From Clostridia bacterium (GTDB lineage Bacteria; Bacillota; Peptococcia; DRI-13; UBA5745): DNA of 64,000 nt. The notes below the pieces were generated by a model. It ran no database searches. It saw only the letters and a list, made by a program, of their open reading frames with translations, and had not been told where the DNA came from. Position numbers and translations under genes: made by a program. Position 1 is the first letter of the stretch. Each line of letters starts with the position of its first letter. The stretch lies in the NCBI GenBank assembly GCA_018436095.1, contig JAHDMJ010000008.1, positions 294,518-358,517 of the forward strand, read 5' to 3'. This document shows positions 26,373 through 35,571 of this stretch, piece after piece.

Positions 26373-27938
26373 TTAATTGCTATGGCACAAATTTCTCATC
26401 CCGATGCTTATGTCATTGTAAGTAGATTCGGAGGATAAAACAATCAGATAGTCTCCTGCTTTGATTTCGGTATTGCCGCCAGGTACTATATCTCTATCTC
26501 CTCTTCGTATGCTGACAATTAAAACCCCTTGAGGCCATTTCACTTCACTTATCCGTTTGCTCGAAACCGAACATCCAAATTCAACGGGGATCTCAAGCAG
26601 GCTGCCGGCCTTATCATTTTTTGTTGTTTCCCCATGTTTGCTAACAATACGCTGCAATAAAGCTTCGTAAATCGGCGTCGTTTTTAAAATGTCGGATAAA
26701 AAAAGAGCGATAAATGAACAGGCGGCCACAGGCAGCAGATGAGTAAGGGAGCCGGTCATTTCCGCAGTCAAAAGAATGCTGGTAACAGGAGCTTTTACCG
26801 AGCTGGATAAAACGCCTGCCATGCCGCAAACGGCGAAGTCGGCTATATAAATTACCGGCAATCCGAATTTTATGGCAATCAGGCCAACTAAGCTTCCTGA
26901 TAAAGCACCGACAGACAGCATAGGCAAAAATATGCCTCCTGGGGTGCCGCTGCCAAAGCATATGCATGTAAACAATATTTTTACTGCGAGATAAAGAAGC
27001 AATACTCTAAAGTCACTATCAGCTTTTTGAGCCAGTTCAATTAAATTCGAACCCCCGCCCAAAACCTGAGGCAGGAAAAGCCCGCATGCGACAGCAATCA
27101 ATAATGCGATAGCCGGGCGTAGAAACCAGGGGAACTTAGCATAATATAATTGAAACTTCAATAAAGCCTTATTCATCAATACGCCGACGAGACCGGAGAG
27201 AATTCCTAATGGAAAAAGCCAGATATAATAGTCAATTGATAAGGGCGAGGTTTCCATAAAACTCAAAACCGGTTTGAGTCCGAAAAAATATTTTGATACT
27301 ACATCAGCCGTTAAAGCGGCCGTTGTAGCAGCTACAAGGATAAGCCCCGAAAAGCTTCTATGCACTTCCTCAAGAGCAAAGACAATACCGGAAAGGGGCG
27401 CATTAAAGGCAGCGGCCAGGCCGGCGGCAGCTCCGCCTGTCATTAGATAGTTTTCCTCAAGCTTGTTTTTGCTTATCTTCTTGGATAAAGCCTGACTTCC
27501 CGCCGCTCCTATCTGTATTGACGGGCCTTCCCTGCCAAGGGAGAGACCAAATATTGATGATAATATCCCCGCGATAAATCTTACCAAAAGAACACTATAC
27601 CATTTTATTCTCAGGCCGTAGATTAACTGCCCCTCAACCTGGGGAATTCCGCTTCCGGAGGACATTGGTTCATATTTAATAAGCCAGGCAATAAACAGTC
27701 CGGCAATAATAGCAAATAGAATCCATGGTAAAATCATAGCGGGCTGCGATTTTAAAAAGTCATATATATGTAATGCCGTTTCAGTTCCATATTCAATTCC
27801 GAAACGATATAAGACTACCAGCAAGCCGATAATGATGCCGGAAAATATACCGTTAAGAGCAAGGCGCCATTTGATTTCGTTTAATTCGGATAATACCCTG
27901 TAAACTCTGGATGTGCTTTCCTTTTCCAACCTGTTCAT
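26373..27938 (-). CDS. CLC-family chloride channel/antiporter with RCK C-terminal domain
   Basis: The 521-aa protein has the CLC signature motifs GSGIPQVEG (about 93), GREGPSIQIG (about 135, with the gating Glu), and GGIFLPMLSVGALSG (about 325), over about 18 helices. Residues from about 430 form a TrkA-C/RCK-like domain (VSIRRGDRDIVPGG...IKAGDYLIVLS). The Glu in GREGP suggests an H+/Cl- exchanger rather than a passive channel. It ends 254 bases before the riboswitch-controlled gene, with a promoter in between, so the two are not an obvious operon. The ATG follows AAAGGAGAGG at short distance. Confidence 0.93.
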   Translation of the reverse strand: MNRLEKESTSRVYRVLSELNEIKWRLALNGIFSGIIIGLLVVLYRFGIEYGTETALHIYDFLKSQPAMILPWILFAIIAGLFIAWLIKYEPMSSGSGIPQVEGQLIYGLRIKWYSVLLVRFIAGILSSIFGLSLGREGPSIQIGAAGSQALSKKISKNKLEENYLMTGGAAAGLAAAFNAPLSGIVFALEEVHRSFSGLILVAATTAALTADVVSKYFFGLKPVLSFMETSPLSIDYYIWLFPLGILSGLVGVLMNKALLKFQLYYAKFPWFLRPAIALLIAVACGLFLPQVLGGGSNLIELAQKADSDFRVLLLYLAVKILFTCICFGSGTPGGIFLPMLSVGALSGSLVGLIAIKFGLPVIYIADFAVCGMAGVLSSSVKAPVTSILLTAEMTGSLTHLLPVAACSFIALFLSDILKTTPIYEALLQRIVSKHGETTKNDKAGSLLEIPVEFGCSVSSKRISEVKWPQGVLIVSIRRGDRDIVPGGNTEIKAGDYLIVLSSESTYNDISIGMRNLCHSN

Positions 27939-28047
27939 CCTCTCCTTTAATAAAAATATTATAACAGTTTAGTTGGGAAATTGCACCTTTTGAATATCCC
28001 GGTTGAAAAATATATTTAAACCGTTAAAGTTTTTATAGCATAATAAC

Positions 28048-28090
28048 AAAACCCAATGGATAATCATTTTAATTATCCGCTGGGTTTTTT
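28048..28090. terminator. Terminator-like hairpin in the gap between clc and ppdK
   Basis: AAAACCCA-AT-GGATAAT (28048-28064) pairs with ATTATCC-GC-TGGGTTTT (28072-28088), with T residues on the plus-strand side. Confidence 0.7.
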
Positions 28091-28375
28091 GAACATACTA
28101 CATATATAGTGTGCTTGATTTCCATAATTCATAAAACATGACTTTTGACACCCGAATCATGTTCTTTAGATAAGCAAAACGTTGGAGAATTCATGGAGCA
28201 TTGGCCGGCGACGCGCGGCAATAGAACAATGCAGCGATGACTGCCGGTACTGCTGTTAGTGGACCCTTGGCGGCGGCAGCTTGTACAAATAATAGCCTGG
28301 GTATGCCGGAAGCGATGCGATTACGCTCAGGTCATGGAACCTTGGGGGCTTGGCGAATACCGAAAAGAGCGAAAA

Positions 28376-28400
28376 ACAAAAAAGGAGGGTGCCCCTCCTC
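28376..28400 (-). terminator. Rho-independent terminator of ppdK
   Basis: On the minus strand AGGAGGG-GCA-CCCTCCT is followed by six T residues, about 55 bases past the ppdK stop codon. Confidence 0.85.
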
Positions 28401-28455
28401 AGCTCTTTTCAGTGCTGTTTTGAGACACCCCCTCTGATTACGGCTTTATTGATAC

Positions 28456-31098
28456 TTACGCCTTCAGCGCCGCCTGTGCCGCTGCCAACCTGGCGACCGG
28501 CACCCGGAAGGGAGAGCAGCTAACAAAGGTGAGGTTAGCCTTCTGGCAGAAGTGGATGGAGGCAGGGTCACCGCCATGCTCGCCGCAGATACCGAAGGAA
28601 AGACCAGGCTTCGCTGCCCGGGCCCGGTTGATGGCAATCTCCATCAGTTCGCCTACGCCTGTTGTATCCAATACGGCAAAGGGGTTTTCCTTGAGGATTT
28701 TCTGGTCAAGGTAGTCGCTTAAGAATTTGCCTTCAGCATCATCACGGCTGAAGCCCAGGGTGGTTTGAGTTAAATCATTGGTGCCGAAGGTCATGAAATC
28801 GGCTTCCTTAGCCAATTCGCCGGCCATCAGGCAAGCCCGGGGCAGTTCCAGCATGACGCCTACATGGTATTCTAAAGTTAAACCGCTGTCCTTCATGACT
28901 GTATCGGCTTCTTCCTTGATCGCCTGCCGCAGGATGCTCAGTTCCTTTTGATCGATGACCAAGGGAATCTCCACTAGGGGCTTAGGATTAAAGCCTTCTT
29001 TCTTTAATCGGACGGCAGCCTGGAAGATTGCTTTGGCCTGCATGCGGTAAATCTCGGGGTACCGGATACCCAGCCGGCAGCCCCGGGTGCCCAGCATGGG
29101 ATTGGCTTCGTGGAGAGAACGTACCTTATGAAGTAAAGCTTCTAACTCCTGGCATTTTTTCTCGTCACATTGCGTAAGTCTTAAGGTGGTAATCTCTACT
29201 ACCAGGCTTTCCAAAGAAGGCAGGAATTCATGGAGAGGGGGATCCAGCAAACGGATGGTGGTTTCTAAACCGTCCATGGCTTTGAGAATGCCATAGAAAT
29301 CCTCTTCCTGAAAGGGCAGAAGCTGATCCAAAGCTGCTTTGCGCTGTTTCAGCGTATCCGCCATAATCATTTTCTGCATGATGGGCAGGCGGTCCTGAGC
29401 CATGAACATATGTTCGGTGCGGCAAAGGCCAATACCTTCAGCCCCCATTTCCCGGGCCTTGGCAGCATCCTCCGGCGTGTCGGCATTAGTATAAACGCCC
29501 ATGGTCCGGAGATCGTCGGCCCATTCCAGAAAGGTGAGGAAAGCGCCGCTGAGGACAGGATCGATTAAAGGCACTTGGCCGACGATTACCCGGCCTGTGC
29601 TGCCGTCCAGAGAGAGCAAGTCATTTTCTTTCAGGAGAATATCGCCTACGGCAACGGTTTTCTTAACCAAATCAATTTGCAGGGCATCGCAGCCGCAGAC
29701 GCAGCATTTGCCCATACCTCTGGCTACTACGGCAGCGTGGCTGGTCATGCCGCCCCGGCTGGTCAAGATTCCCTGAGCCATTACGATACCGTGAATATCG
29801 TCGGGAGTGGTTTCCGGCCGCACCAGAATCACTTTTTCACCGGCGTTGCCCCGGTCATGGGCAGTGTCGGCATCAAAAACGATTTTACCGCAGGCGGCGC
29901 CGGGAGAGGCAGGCAGGCCGGTGGCCAAAACTTCAAATTTAGCCTTGGGATCGATACGGCGGTGGAGCATTTGTTCTAAATCGGCAGGAACTACCCGCAT
30001 GATAGCTTCTTCCTTGGTGATGAGGCCTTCGGACACCATGTCTACGGCTACCTGGACCGCCGCCTGAGCAGTACGTTTGCCGTTTCTTGTCTGCAGCATA
30101 TACAGCTTCTGATTTTGAATGGTGAATTCGATATCCTGCATATCCCGGTAATGGTTTTCCAAAGTGGTGCAAATATCATGGAACTGCTGGTAGATAGCGG
30201 GGGAATCTGCCGCCAGCTTGGAGATGGGCTGGGGGGTTCTGATGCCGGCCACCACGTCCTCGCCTTGAGCGTTCATCAGGTATTCACCGTAAAGAGCTTT
30301 TTCGCCGGTGGAGGGATTGCGGGTGAATGCCACGCCGGTACCGGAATCGTCGCCCATATTGCCGAAGACCATACATTGAACATTGACGGCAGTTCCCAAA
30401 TCTTCGGAAATTTTGTTGATCCGGCGGTAGACTTCGGCCCGGGGATTGTACCAGGAAGCGAAGACGGCTTCAATGGCTTTCAGCAACTGTTTCTTGGGAT
30501 CGTTGGGGAAATCCTCACCGCTTTCTCTCTTAACCAGTTGCTTGTAAGTCTGGATTAAAGCCCGCAGAGATTCGGGGCTAAGGTCTTTATCTTCTTTAAC
30601 ACCCTGAGCTTTTTTCTGATCTTCCAAAGCCAGCTCAAACTGATAATGTTCCACACCCATGACCACATCGCCAAACATCTGGATGAAGCGGCGATAGCTG
30701 TCCAGAGAAAAACGGGGATTGCCGGTGGCGGCAATGAGGCCTTCTACCGTGTCGTCGTTGAGACCTAAATTGAGAATCGTATCCATCATGCCGGGCATGG
30801 AAACGGGAGCGCCGGAACGAACGGAAACCAGCAGAGGATCTTTGACGTCACCGAAAACCTTGCCGATTTTCTTCTCGACCTGGGCCAGTTTGGCCCATAA
30901 TTGCTCTTCCATTCCGGCAGGGAAGGTTTTTCCGGCTTTAAAATATTCTTTGCAGGTATCGGTGGTTAAAGTTAAACCGGGAGGTACGGGCAGCCCGATA
31001 TTAGTCATTTCCGCCAGATTGGCACCCTTGCCGCCCAGCAATAGCTTCATATCTGCCCGGCCTTCTTCAAAAAGATACACAAATTTCTGTTCTGTCAT
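28456..31098 (-). CDS. ppdK: Pyruvate, phosphate dikinase
   Basis: PPDK interconverts pyruvate, ATP and Pi with PEP, AMP and PPi. The 880-aa enzyme has the N-terminal ATP-grasp domain (GGKGANLAEMTNIGLPVP; VSVRSGAPVSMPGMMDT), the swivelling phosphohistidine domain with GGMTSHAAVVARGMGK (His454, regulatory Thr452) and the C-terminal PEP-binding TIM barrel (GAEGIGLCRTEHMF; FGTNDLTQTTLGFSRDD; GICGEHGGDP). Length is normal. It is 2 bases downstream of ppsR, whose product phosphorylates and dephosphorylates Thr452, so enzyme and regulator are made together. Confidence 0.98.
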   Translation of the reverse strand: MTEQKFVYLFEEGRADMKLLLGGKGANLAEMTNIGLPVPPGLTLTTDTCKEYFKAGKTFPAGMEEQLWAKLAQVEKKIGKVFGDVKDPLLVSVRSGAPVSMPGMMDTILNLGLNDDTVEGLIAATGNPRFSLDSYRRFIQMFGDVVMGVEHYQFELALEDQKKAQGVKEDKDLSPESLRALIQTYKQLVKRESGEDFPNDPKKQLLKAIEAVFASWYNPRAEVYRRINKISEDLGTAVNVQCMVFGNMGDDSGTGVAFTRNPSTGEKALYGEYLMNAQGEDVVAGIRTPQPISKLAADSPAIYQQFHDICTTLENHYRDMQDIEFTIQNQKLYMLQTRNGKRTAQAAVQVAVDMVSEGLITKEEAIMRVVPADLEQMLHRRIDPKAKFEVLATGLPASPGAACGKIVFDADTAHDRGNAGEKVILVRPETTPDDIHGIVMAQGILTSRGGMTSHAAVVARGMGKCCVCGCDALQIDLVKKTVAVGDILLKENDLLSLDGSTGRVIVGQVPLIDPVLSGAFLTFLEWADDLRTMGVYTNADTPEDAAKAREMGAEGIGLCRTEHMFMAQDRLPIMQKMIMADTLKQRKAALDQLLPFQEEDFYGILKAMDGLETTIRLLDPPLHEFLPSLESLVVEITTLRLTQCDEKKCQELEALLHKVRSLHEANPMLGTRGCRLGIRYPEIYRMQAKAIFQAAVRLKKEGFNPKPLVEIPLVIDQKELSILRQAIKEEADTVMKDSGLTLEYHVGVMLELPRACLMAGELAKEADFMTFGTNDLTQTTLGFSRDDAEGKFLSDYLDQKILKENPFAVLDTTGVGELMEIAINRARAAKPGLSFGICGEHGGDPASIHFCQKANLTFVSCSPFRVPVARLAAAQAALKA

Positions 31099-31100
31099 AA

Positions 31101-31913
31101 TTACACGCTCCTCTGCATGATTTGCATTATTTTTCCTGCCGTTTCTTCCATGGCTTTGTTTGAGGTATCAATGACGGGGCAACCAAGTTTTTTCATAATT
31201 TGCTGACCGTACTCCAGTTCTTTCAATATTCTCTCCATATTGCTGTAATGGGTTTCCTCATAAAGGCCCATTTCTTTCAGCCGGTTTACCCGGATGGAAT
31301 GGAGGACGTCTGGTTGAATGGTAAGGCCTATAACTTTAAACCGGGGCAATTGGAACAATTCCTGAGGAACTGACGTCTCTGGAACTAAAGGGACATTGGC
31401 GGCTTTGATGGCCTGATAGGCTAAATACATGCAAAGAGGGGTTTTGGAAGTGCGGGATATTCCCACCAGCACCACATCGGCTTCTTTCAGGCCGCTATTA
31501 TCTTTGCCGTCATCGTATTTGATAGCGAATTCAATTGCCTCTACCCGTTTATAATAAGCCTGATCCATCTGGTGGGTCAGCCCCGGTTTCAACCGGGGAT
31601 CAAGGTTAAGCATGCGGGCTACCTGTTCCATAAAAGGCCCCAGTATATCCATGGTTACGATATTTAATGCTTTGCCTTTGTTCAGCGTATAGGCTCGCAG
31701 CTCGGGAGAAACCAGAGTAAAGGCAATCATACCATTTGCCGGATTGCTGTTTTCCTGCTGATAATCCTCAAATACCTTGTCAATGGTGTACGTATCCCGG
31801 ACAAAAGGAAAACGGCGGATTTCCAGATTATCGATAGGAAATTGGCTGGTGGCTGCCTGGATTACTTTTGTGCCTGTTTCTCCGATGGAGTCTGAAATGA
31901 CGAAAATTAACAT
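31101..31913 (-). CDS. ppsR: Pyruvate, phosphate dikinase regulatory protein (bifunctional Ser/Thr kinase / phosphorylase)
   Basis: The 270-aa protein belongs to the DUF299/PPDK regulatory family: it opens with IFVISDSIGETGTKVIQAA and contains the P-loop-like VLVGISRTSKTPLCMYLA near residue 148. It inactivates PPDK by ADP-dependent phosphorylation of the Thr near the catalytic His and reverses this with Pi. It sits between ccpN and ppdK, as yqfL lies next to ccpN in Bacillus. Confidence 0.96.
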   Translation of the reverse strand: MLIFVISDSIGETGTKVIQAATSQFPIDNLEIRRFPFVRDTYTIDKVFEDYQQENSNPANGMIAFTLVSPELRAYTLNKGKALNIVTMDILGPFMEQVARMLNLDPRLKPGLTHQMDQAYYKRVEAIEFAIKYDDGKDNSGLKEADVVLVGISRTSKTPLCMYLAYQAIKAANVPLVPETSVPQELFQLPRFKVIGLTIQPDVLHSIRVNRLKEMGLYEETHYSNMERILKELEYGQQIMKKLGCPVIDTSNKAMEETAGKIMQIMQRSV

Positions 31914-31967
31914 GAAACGACCAATCCCTTTCAGCGATTTTAGCTCCTGAATTATGCCCCGTGACTC

Positions 31968-32606
31968 TTAGGATCCCAGGCCCACAAAAGCCTTGACAAT
32001 AGTTGTTTTGGTGATCCTGCCTAAAGGCTGCAAAGTCTTGGCGCCGCTTACCGGATCATTGCCGATCACCGGTAAGCTGTCAATCTGGTGATCCTGGAGC
32101 TTTTGGGCTGCCGACAGCAGCGTGTCTTCAGGCTGACAGGTGATCAGATTAGGCATTCTGGTCATAATCAGAGAAACCGGCATCTGCTTGATATCCCCCT
32201 GGCCCATATTGGCCCGGAGCAAATCCTTTCGGGATACGATACCTACTAAACCTTCGTCTGCGTTTATAATAAATAGACTGCCTACATCCCGCATAAACAT
32301 TTCTACGATAGCGTCATAGACGGAGAGCTTGCTGTCAATGACTTTAGGCACACCCATCCAGTCACCGACAATGAGTTTGTTCAATTTACTGCTGATCTGG
32401 TCGGGAATGCCTCTGCCATCATAATAATAGCCTACCCGGGGTTTAGCGCCGATAATACCTGTACGGGTAAGAAAAGCCAGATCCGGCCTTAATGTAGCCC
32501 TTGCCAATCCCAAAGCGTCGCCGATTTCTTCGCCGGTGATGGGGCCTTTCTTTTGTACTAAAGATAAAATAGCCTCCTGACGCTTGCTCAGTAAAATAAA
32601 ATTCAC
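31968..32606 (-). CDS. ccpN: CcpN-like transcriptional regulator (HTH plus CBS pair)
   Basis: The 212-aa protein has an N-terminal HTH (SKRQEAILSLVQKKGPITGEEIGDALGLARATLRPDL) and two CBS domains, with VPKVIDSKLSVYDAIVEMF and IMTRMPNLITCQPEDTLLSAAQKL. In Bacillus, CcpN represses gluconeogenic genes when glucose is present. The start is unclear: GTG 32606 overlaps the AGGAGGTGA site, and an ATT four codons later has better spacing. Three direct repeats lie in front of the gene, so autoregulation and control of ppsR-ppdK are likely. Confidence 0.9.
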   Translation of the reverse strand: MNFILLSKRQEAILSLVQKKGPITGEEIGDALGLARATLRPDLAFLTRTGIIGAKPRVGYYYDGRGIPDQISSKLNKLIVGDWMGVPKVIDSKLSVYDAIVEMFMRDVGSLFIINADEGLVGIVSRKDLLRANMGQGDIKQMPVSLIMTRMPNLITCQPEDTLLSAAQKLQDHQIDSLPVIGNDPVSGAKTLQPLGRITKTTIVKAFVGLGS

Positions 32607-32612
32607 CTCCTA

Positions 32613-32692
32613 CATCTGCGTACTAAGTAATTAAGGATAGCAGATTGAGTCTGTAAGACCATCTGCGTACTAATTAGGACATCTGCGCACAA
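32613..32692 (-). promoter_or_regulatory. Three direct-repeat operator candidates in front of ccpN-ppsR-ppdK
   Basis: CATCTGCGTACTAA occurs at 32613-32626 and 32660-32673, and CATCTGCGCACAA at 32680-32692. Copies two and three are 20 bases apart (about two helical turns), copies one and two 47 bases apart. They all point the same way. In the coding direction the core is TTAGTACGCAGATG. Confidence 0.7.
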
Positions 32693-32862
32693 TATATGGT
32701 GACATAATTGCGCTTTAATTAATAATAATGTTATACTATATATCGAGCCCTTTGTCCAGTATTACTTTTTATTTAAAAATCTTAATGATAATTTAAGTTT
32801 GATTTGCTTTTCTAATGGATTTTTTCATGATATCATAAAATTTGGGAAGGAGAGTGACCTTG

Positions 32863-33558
32863 TTGAAAAAGAAAAGCTTTTACCTGCTTGTGATTTTTAT
32901 TCTGTTAACTGTAGCTGCCTGTGGCAATAAGCCTGCAGAAACGCCGGTTTCTCCGTCGCCTGCCGTCACCGACCCCGAGACGCAGCCGGAGAATACGGAT
33001 CCGGTGACCGATGCCGAAGAAGATAAAGAGAAGGACCACCAAGAGATTCATGCTCTTTTGTCCAAAGGTCTCGACATCCAAAACATCAGCTACACTGCTA
33101 AATTTAACAGCAGCAATAATGAATTTATCTACGAATATTACAAAAGAGATAATCTGGTCAAGATGGTTACCCAGGAAGGCGAGAGCCAATCCGTATCTAT
33201 TTGCGACGGCCAGTCCACAGTATATTACAGCCTCCCGGAAAAAATCGGCTACCGGATGATGGAAGCCGGTGACGACATGGGTCTCGTTCCCAATACGGAA
33301 GCTTTGCTTAATGAGCAGGTATACCGTTTTAAGACAGTGGGGGAAGAAGTTTTATCCGGCTTGTCCTGCCAGGTGGTGGAGACGGAAGATGAGTTTGGCG
33401 TTTTAAAAATCTGGGTCAGCAAAACTTTAGGCTTACCTGTTAAATACATCGGTACCGACGATAATGGCTGGTACAGTCTGGAGCTTACGGAGATTCAGAC
33501 CGGCGCTCCGGCAGAAAGCCTGTTTGTTGTGCCGCCGGATGTAGAAATGAATAATTAA
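32863..33558 (+). CDS. Putative LolA-like lipoprotein
   Basis: The 231-aa protein has a lipoprotein signal peptide (lipobox VAAC at about residues 17-20), an acidic, proline-rich linker (residues 22-55), and a beta-rich domain with NISYTAKFN, YYKRDNLVKMV, QSTVYYSLPEKIGYRM and LKIWVSKTLGLPVKY, which resembles the LolA/LolB-like outer-membrane-lipoprotein-sorting fold also found in Firmicute surface lipoproteins. The TTG at 32863 is chosen because AAGGAGAG lies 8 bases before it. It precedes spoVAD; a direct link is not shown. Confidence 0.68.
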   Translation: MKKKSFYLLVIFILLTVAACGNKPAETPVSPSPAVTDPETQPENTDPVTDAEEDKEKDHQEIHALLSKGLDIQNISYTAKFNSSNNEFIYEYYKRDNLVKMVTQEGESQSVSICDGQSTVYYSLPEKIGYRMMEAGDDMGLVPNTEALLNEQVYRFKTVGEEVLSGLSCQVVETEDEFGVLKIWVSKTLGLPVKYIGTDDNGWYSLELTEIQTGAPAESLFVVPPDVEMNN

Positions 33559-33635
33559 TGAATATTTCATCCTTTTCCCAGGCAGAATAACGAAAAAGCG
33601 TCATGTGCGTGACTGCAGAGGAAAGGGATGATAAT

Positions 33636-34658
33636 ATGGCGTTAAAGAAAGTAGGCGCTCAGACCATTTCTTTTCCCAACCGGCCGGCGATCCTCAATTG
33701 GGCTACGGTAACCGGCCCTAGGGAAGGGGAAGGCCCTATGGGAAGCTATTTTGATATGGTAGGTGAGGACCCGTTATTGGGTCAGGAATCCTGGGAAAAG
33801 GCCGAGCAGCGGCTTATGCAGTACAGCGTGGAATTAGTATTGTCAAAATTGGGATGGCAGCCCCAGGATCTAGACTTTCTTTTTGCCGGCGATCTGCTTA
33901 ATCAGATTATTTCATCAAACTTTACCGCCAGAGAGTTGGGCGTACCTTTTTTTGGCCTCTACGGCGCCTGTTCCACCTTAGCGGAAGGAATGGCTCTGGC
34001 AGGGATATTGATTGACGGCGGTTACGGTGATAAAATTGGCGTGGCGGCCGTTAGTCATCATAATTCAGCCGAAAAAGAGCTGCGCTTTCCTACAGAGCTG
34101 GGCAGTCAAAGAGCGATGACCGCCCAATGGACAGTCACCGGTGCCGGCGCTTATATTATGGCCCCTTCTGAAACCGGCAGCCCTGCCGGCTGGCATTTAA
34201 CTATGGCTACCATAGGGAAGGTTAATGATCTGGGTGTGCAAGACAGCAATGATATGGGTTCTGCTATGGCGCCCGCCGCTTTTGATACGATTATGACTCA
34301 TTTTGAGGATACCGGCAGAGGAATGGCGGACTATGATTGCATCGTTACCGGTGATTTGGGTTCCTTAGGCAATAAGGTTTTGCTGGATTTTTTCCAAAAA
34401 GCTAATTTAAATCCAGAACCGGTTACGGATTGCGGATTATTTATTTACGACGAAACCCAGGATGCCCATAGCGGCGCCAGCGGCTGCGGCTGTTCTGCCG
34501 TAGTTTTTGGCCCTTTGTTTTTAGAGGGCCGCTGGAATAAACCCCTTAACCGTGTTCTTTTTGTGGGTACCGGCGCATTGCTGTCACCGGCTACCTCTTT
34601 CCAAGGCGAAACGATACCTACTATAGCTCATGCAGTTTGCTTGGAAAGGGGGAATTAA
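33636..34658 (+). CDS. spoVAD: Stage V sporulation protein AD
   Basis: SpoVAD binds dipicolinic acid and passes it to the SpoVA membrane channel. The 340-aa protein shows its thiolase-like fold: VGAQTISFPNRPAILNWATV at the start, FFGLYGACSTLAEGMALAG (Cys at about residue 108) and HSGASGCGCSAVVFGP. ATG 33636 with AAAGGGA upstream is chosen; an in-frame TGT-containing upstream extension from 33603 lacks such a site. The partner spoVAE follows at once, but spoVAC lies 24 kb away. Confidence 0.95.
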   Translation: MALKKVGAQTISFPNRPAILNWATVTGPREGEGPMGSYFDMVGEDPLLGQESWEKAEQRLMQYSVELVLSKLGWQPQDLDFLFAGDLLNQIISSNFTARELGVPFFGLYGACSTLAEGMALAGILIDGGYGDKIGVAAVSHHNSAEKELRFPTELGSQRAMTAQWTVTGAGAYIMAPSETGSPAGWHLTMATIGKVNDLGVQDSNDMGSAMAPAAFDTIMTHFEDTGRGMADYDCIVTGDLGSLGNKVLLDFFQKANLNPEPVTDCGLFIYDETQDAHSGASGCGCSAVVFGPLFLEGRWNKPLNRVLFVGTGALLSPATSFQGETIPTIAHAVCLERGN

Positions 34659-34659
34659 C

Positions 34660-35028
34660 ATGTCGGATATGCTGTCTATTTTTTTGAAAGCCTTTATTAC
34701 CGGCGGAGCAATCTGTGCTATCGGCCAGTTGATTATGGATCTAACGCCTTTTAAAGTTACGCCGGCCCACGTCTTAGTTGGCTATGTCACCGGGGGGGCC
34801 ATTCTCAGCGCCTTTGGGCTTTATAAGCCCCTCATTGACTTTGGCGGATCCGGGGCGGCGATACCCTTATCGGGCTTTGGCCACTCCATGGCTCAAGGCG
34901 CTATTGAAGGAGCTAAAGAAGGCTTCCTGCAAGCCATAGGCGGCGGCTTGAAGGCCGGTGCCGTCGGTATTTCTGTGGCCATTATCATGGGTGTAGTAAT
35001 AGCAGCCACCTGCAACCCTAAAGGCTAA
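34660..35028 (+). CDS. spoVAE: Stage V sporulation protein AE
   Basis: The 122-aa membrane protein has four transmembrane helices and the family segments FITGGAICAIGQLIMDLTP and GYVTGGAILSAFGLYKPL, then GAAIPLSGFGHSMAQGAIEGA. It is a channel subunit for dipicolinic acid with SpoVAC. ATG 34660 starts right after spoVAD, whose last codons carry a GGAAAGGGGG site. Confidence 0.95.
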   Translation: MSDMLSIFLKAFITGGAICAIGQLIMDLTPFKVTPAHVLVGYVTGGAILSAFGLYKPLIDFGGSGAAIPLSGFGHSMAQGAIEGAKEGFLQAIGGGLKAGAVGISVAIIMGVVIAATCNPKG

Positions 35029-35051
35029 CGAAAAGAAAACAGGGGAGTTTT

Positions 35052-35504
35052 ATGGATTTTCGCCTGCGGAGACAACACAAGTTTTGGCCTGCCCAGTGGC
35101 GTTTATGCCGCCGTCTGGGCTTTGAAGCCTGCTATGATGACGATGGGGATATTGACCGGGAAAAAGGGGGGGAGGGTATCCCCCTTTTCACCGTAAAAAA
35201 AATGGCGGTGAAATATTTGCGTCAAGAGCCTATATGGCGCTGGCACCATCTTTTTTTGGCTTTTGAAGAATATTGGGAATGTATAGCCTACTTGTCTTTT
35301 TTGCAGAAAGAAGCCCGCTTGGTTAAAACTCCTTGGAACCAGACTTTAGTCAATCAAATCCTGGAGCAGGGTTGCCGGGATTTTATCAGGGAGATGCCCG
35401 ATTGCTGGCCGGAATTAACAGGACTAATTACCCAAAAACTCAGGCATTTGATGTATTATGATGAACTGAAAGGGAATCTATTATCTTTTTACGGGGAGAA
35501 GTAA
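35052..35504 (+). CDS. Hypothetical protein downstream of spoVAE
   Basis: The 150-aa protein has many Trp residues, a short acidic stretch (YDDDGDIDREKGGEG), no transmembrane helix and no motif I recognise. AGGGGAG precedes the ATG. It follows spoVAE by 24 bases, so it is likely co-transcribed with spoVAD/AE and could be a sporulation protein; this is inference from position. Confidence 0.62.
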   Translation: MDFRLRRQHKFWPAQWRLCRRLGFEACYDDDGDIDREKGGEGIPLFTVKKMAVKYLRQEPIWRWHHLFLAFEEYWECIAYLSFLQKEARLVKTPWNQTLVNQILEQGCRDFIREMPDCWPELTGLITQKLRHLMYYDELKGNLLSFYGEK

Positions 35505-35511
35505 GGAGATA

Positions 35512-35540
35512 TTGCTCTTTTTTCACAATATTGTTATAAT
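35512..35540 (+). promoter_or_regulatory. Candidate sigma-A promoter of the first DUF2294 gene
   Basis: TTGCTC (35512-35517), a 17-base spacer and TATAAT (35535-35540), 32 bases before the start codon. Confidence 0.72.
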
Positions 35541-35571
35541 ATAAGCAGAAACTAGACCGGGGGCGAAGCTC

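Larger units (their letters stand above)
27939..28455. other. 517-base intergenic region with two terminators and no convincing gene
   Basis: The left part holds a weak minus-strand promoter for the CLC gene (TATAAT near 27958). It also holds a hairpin at 28048-28090 and the ppdK terminator at 28376-28400. An open frame at 28237-28437 (+, 66 codons) has no good ribosome site, an odd composition and runs through the ppdK terminator, so I do not call it a gene. The stretch 28150-28370 could be decayed coding sequence, but I recognise nothing in it. Confidence 0.6.

Noticed and set aside
28237-28437. 66-codon frame on the + strand between clc and ppdK
   Set aside because: No ribosome site, skewed composition and it runs across the ppdK terminator; no recognisable protein pattern.
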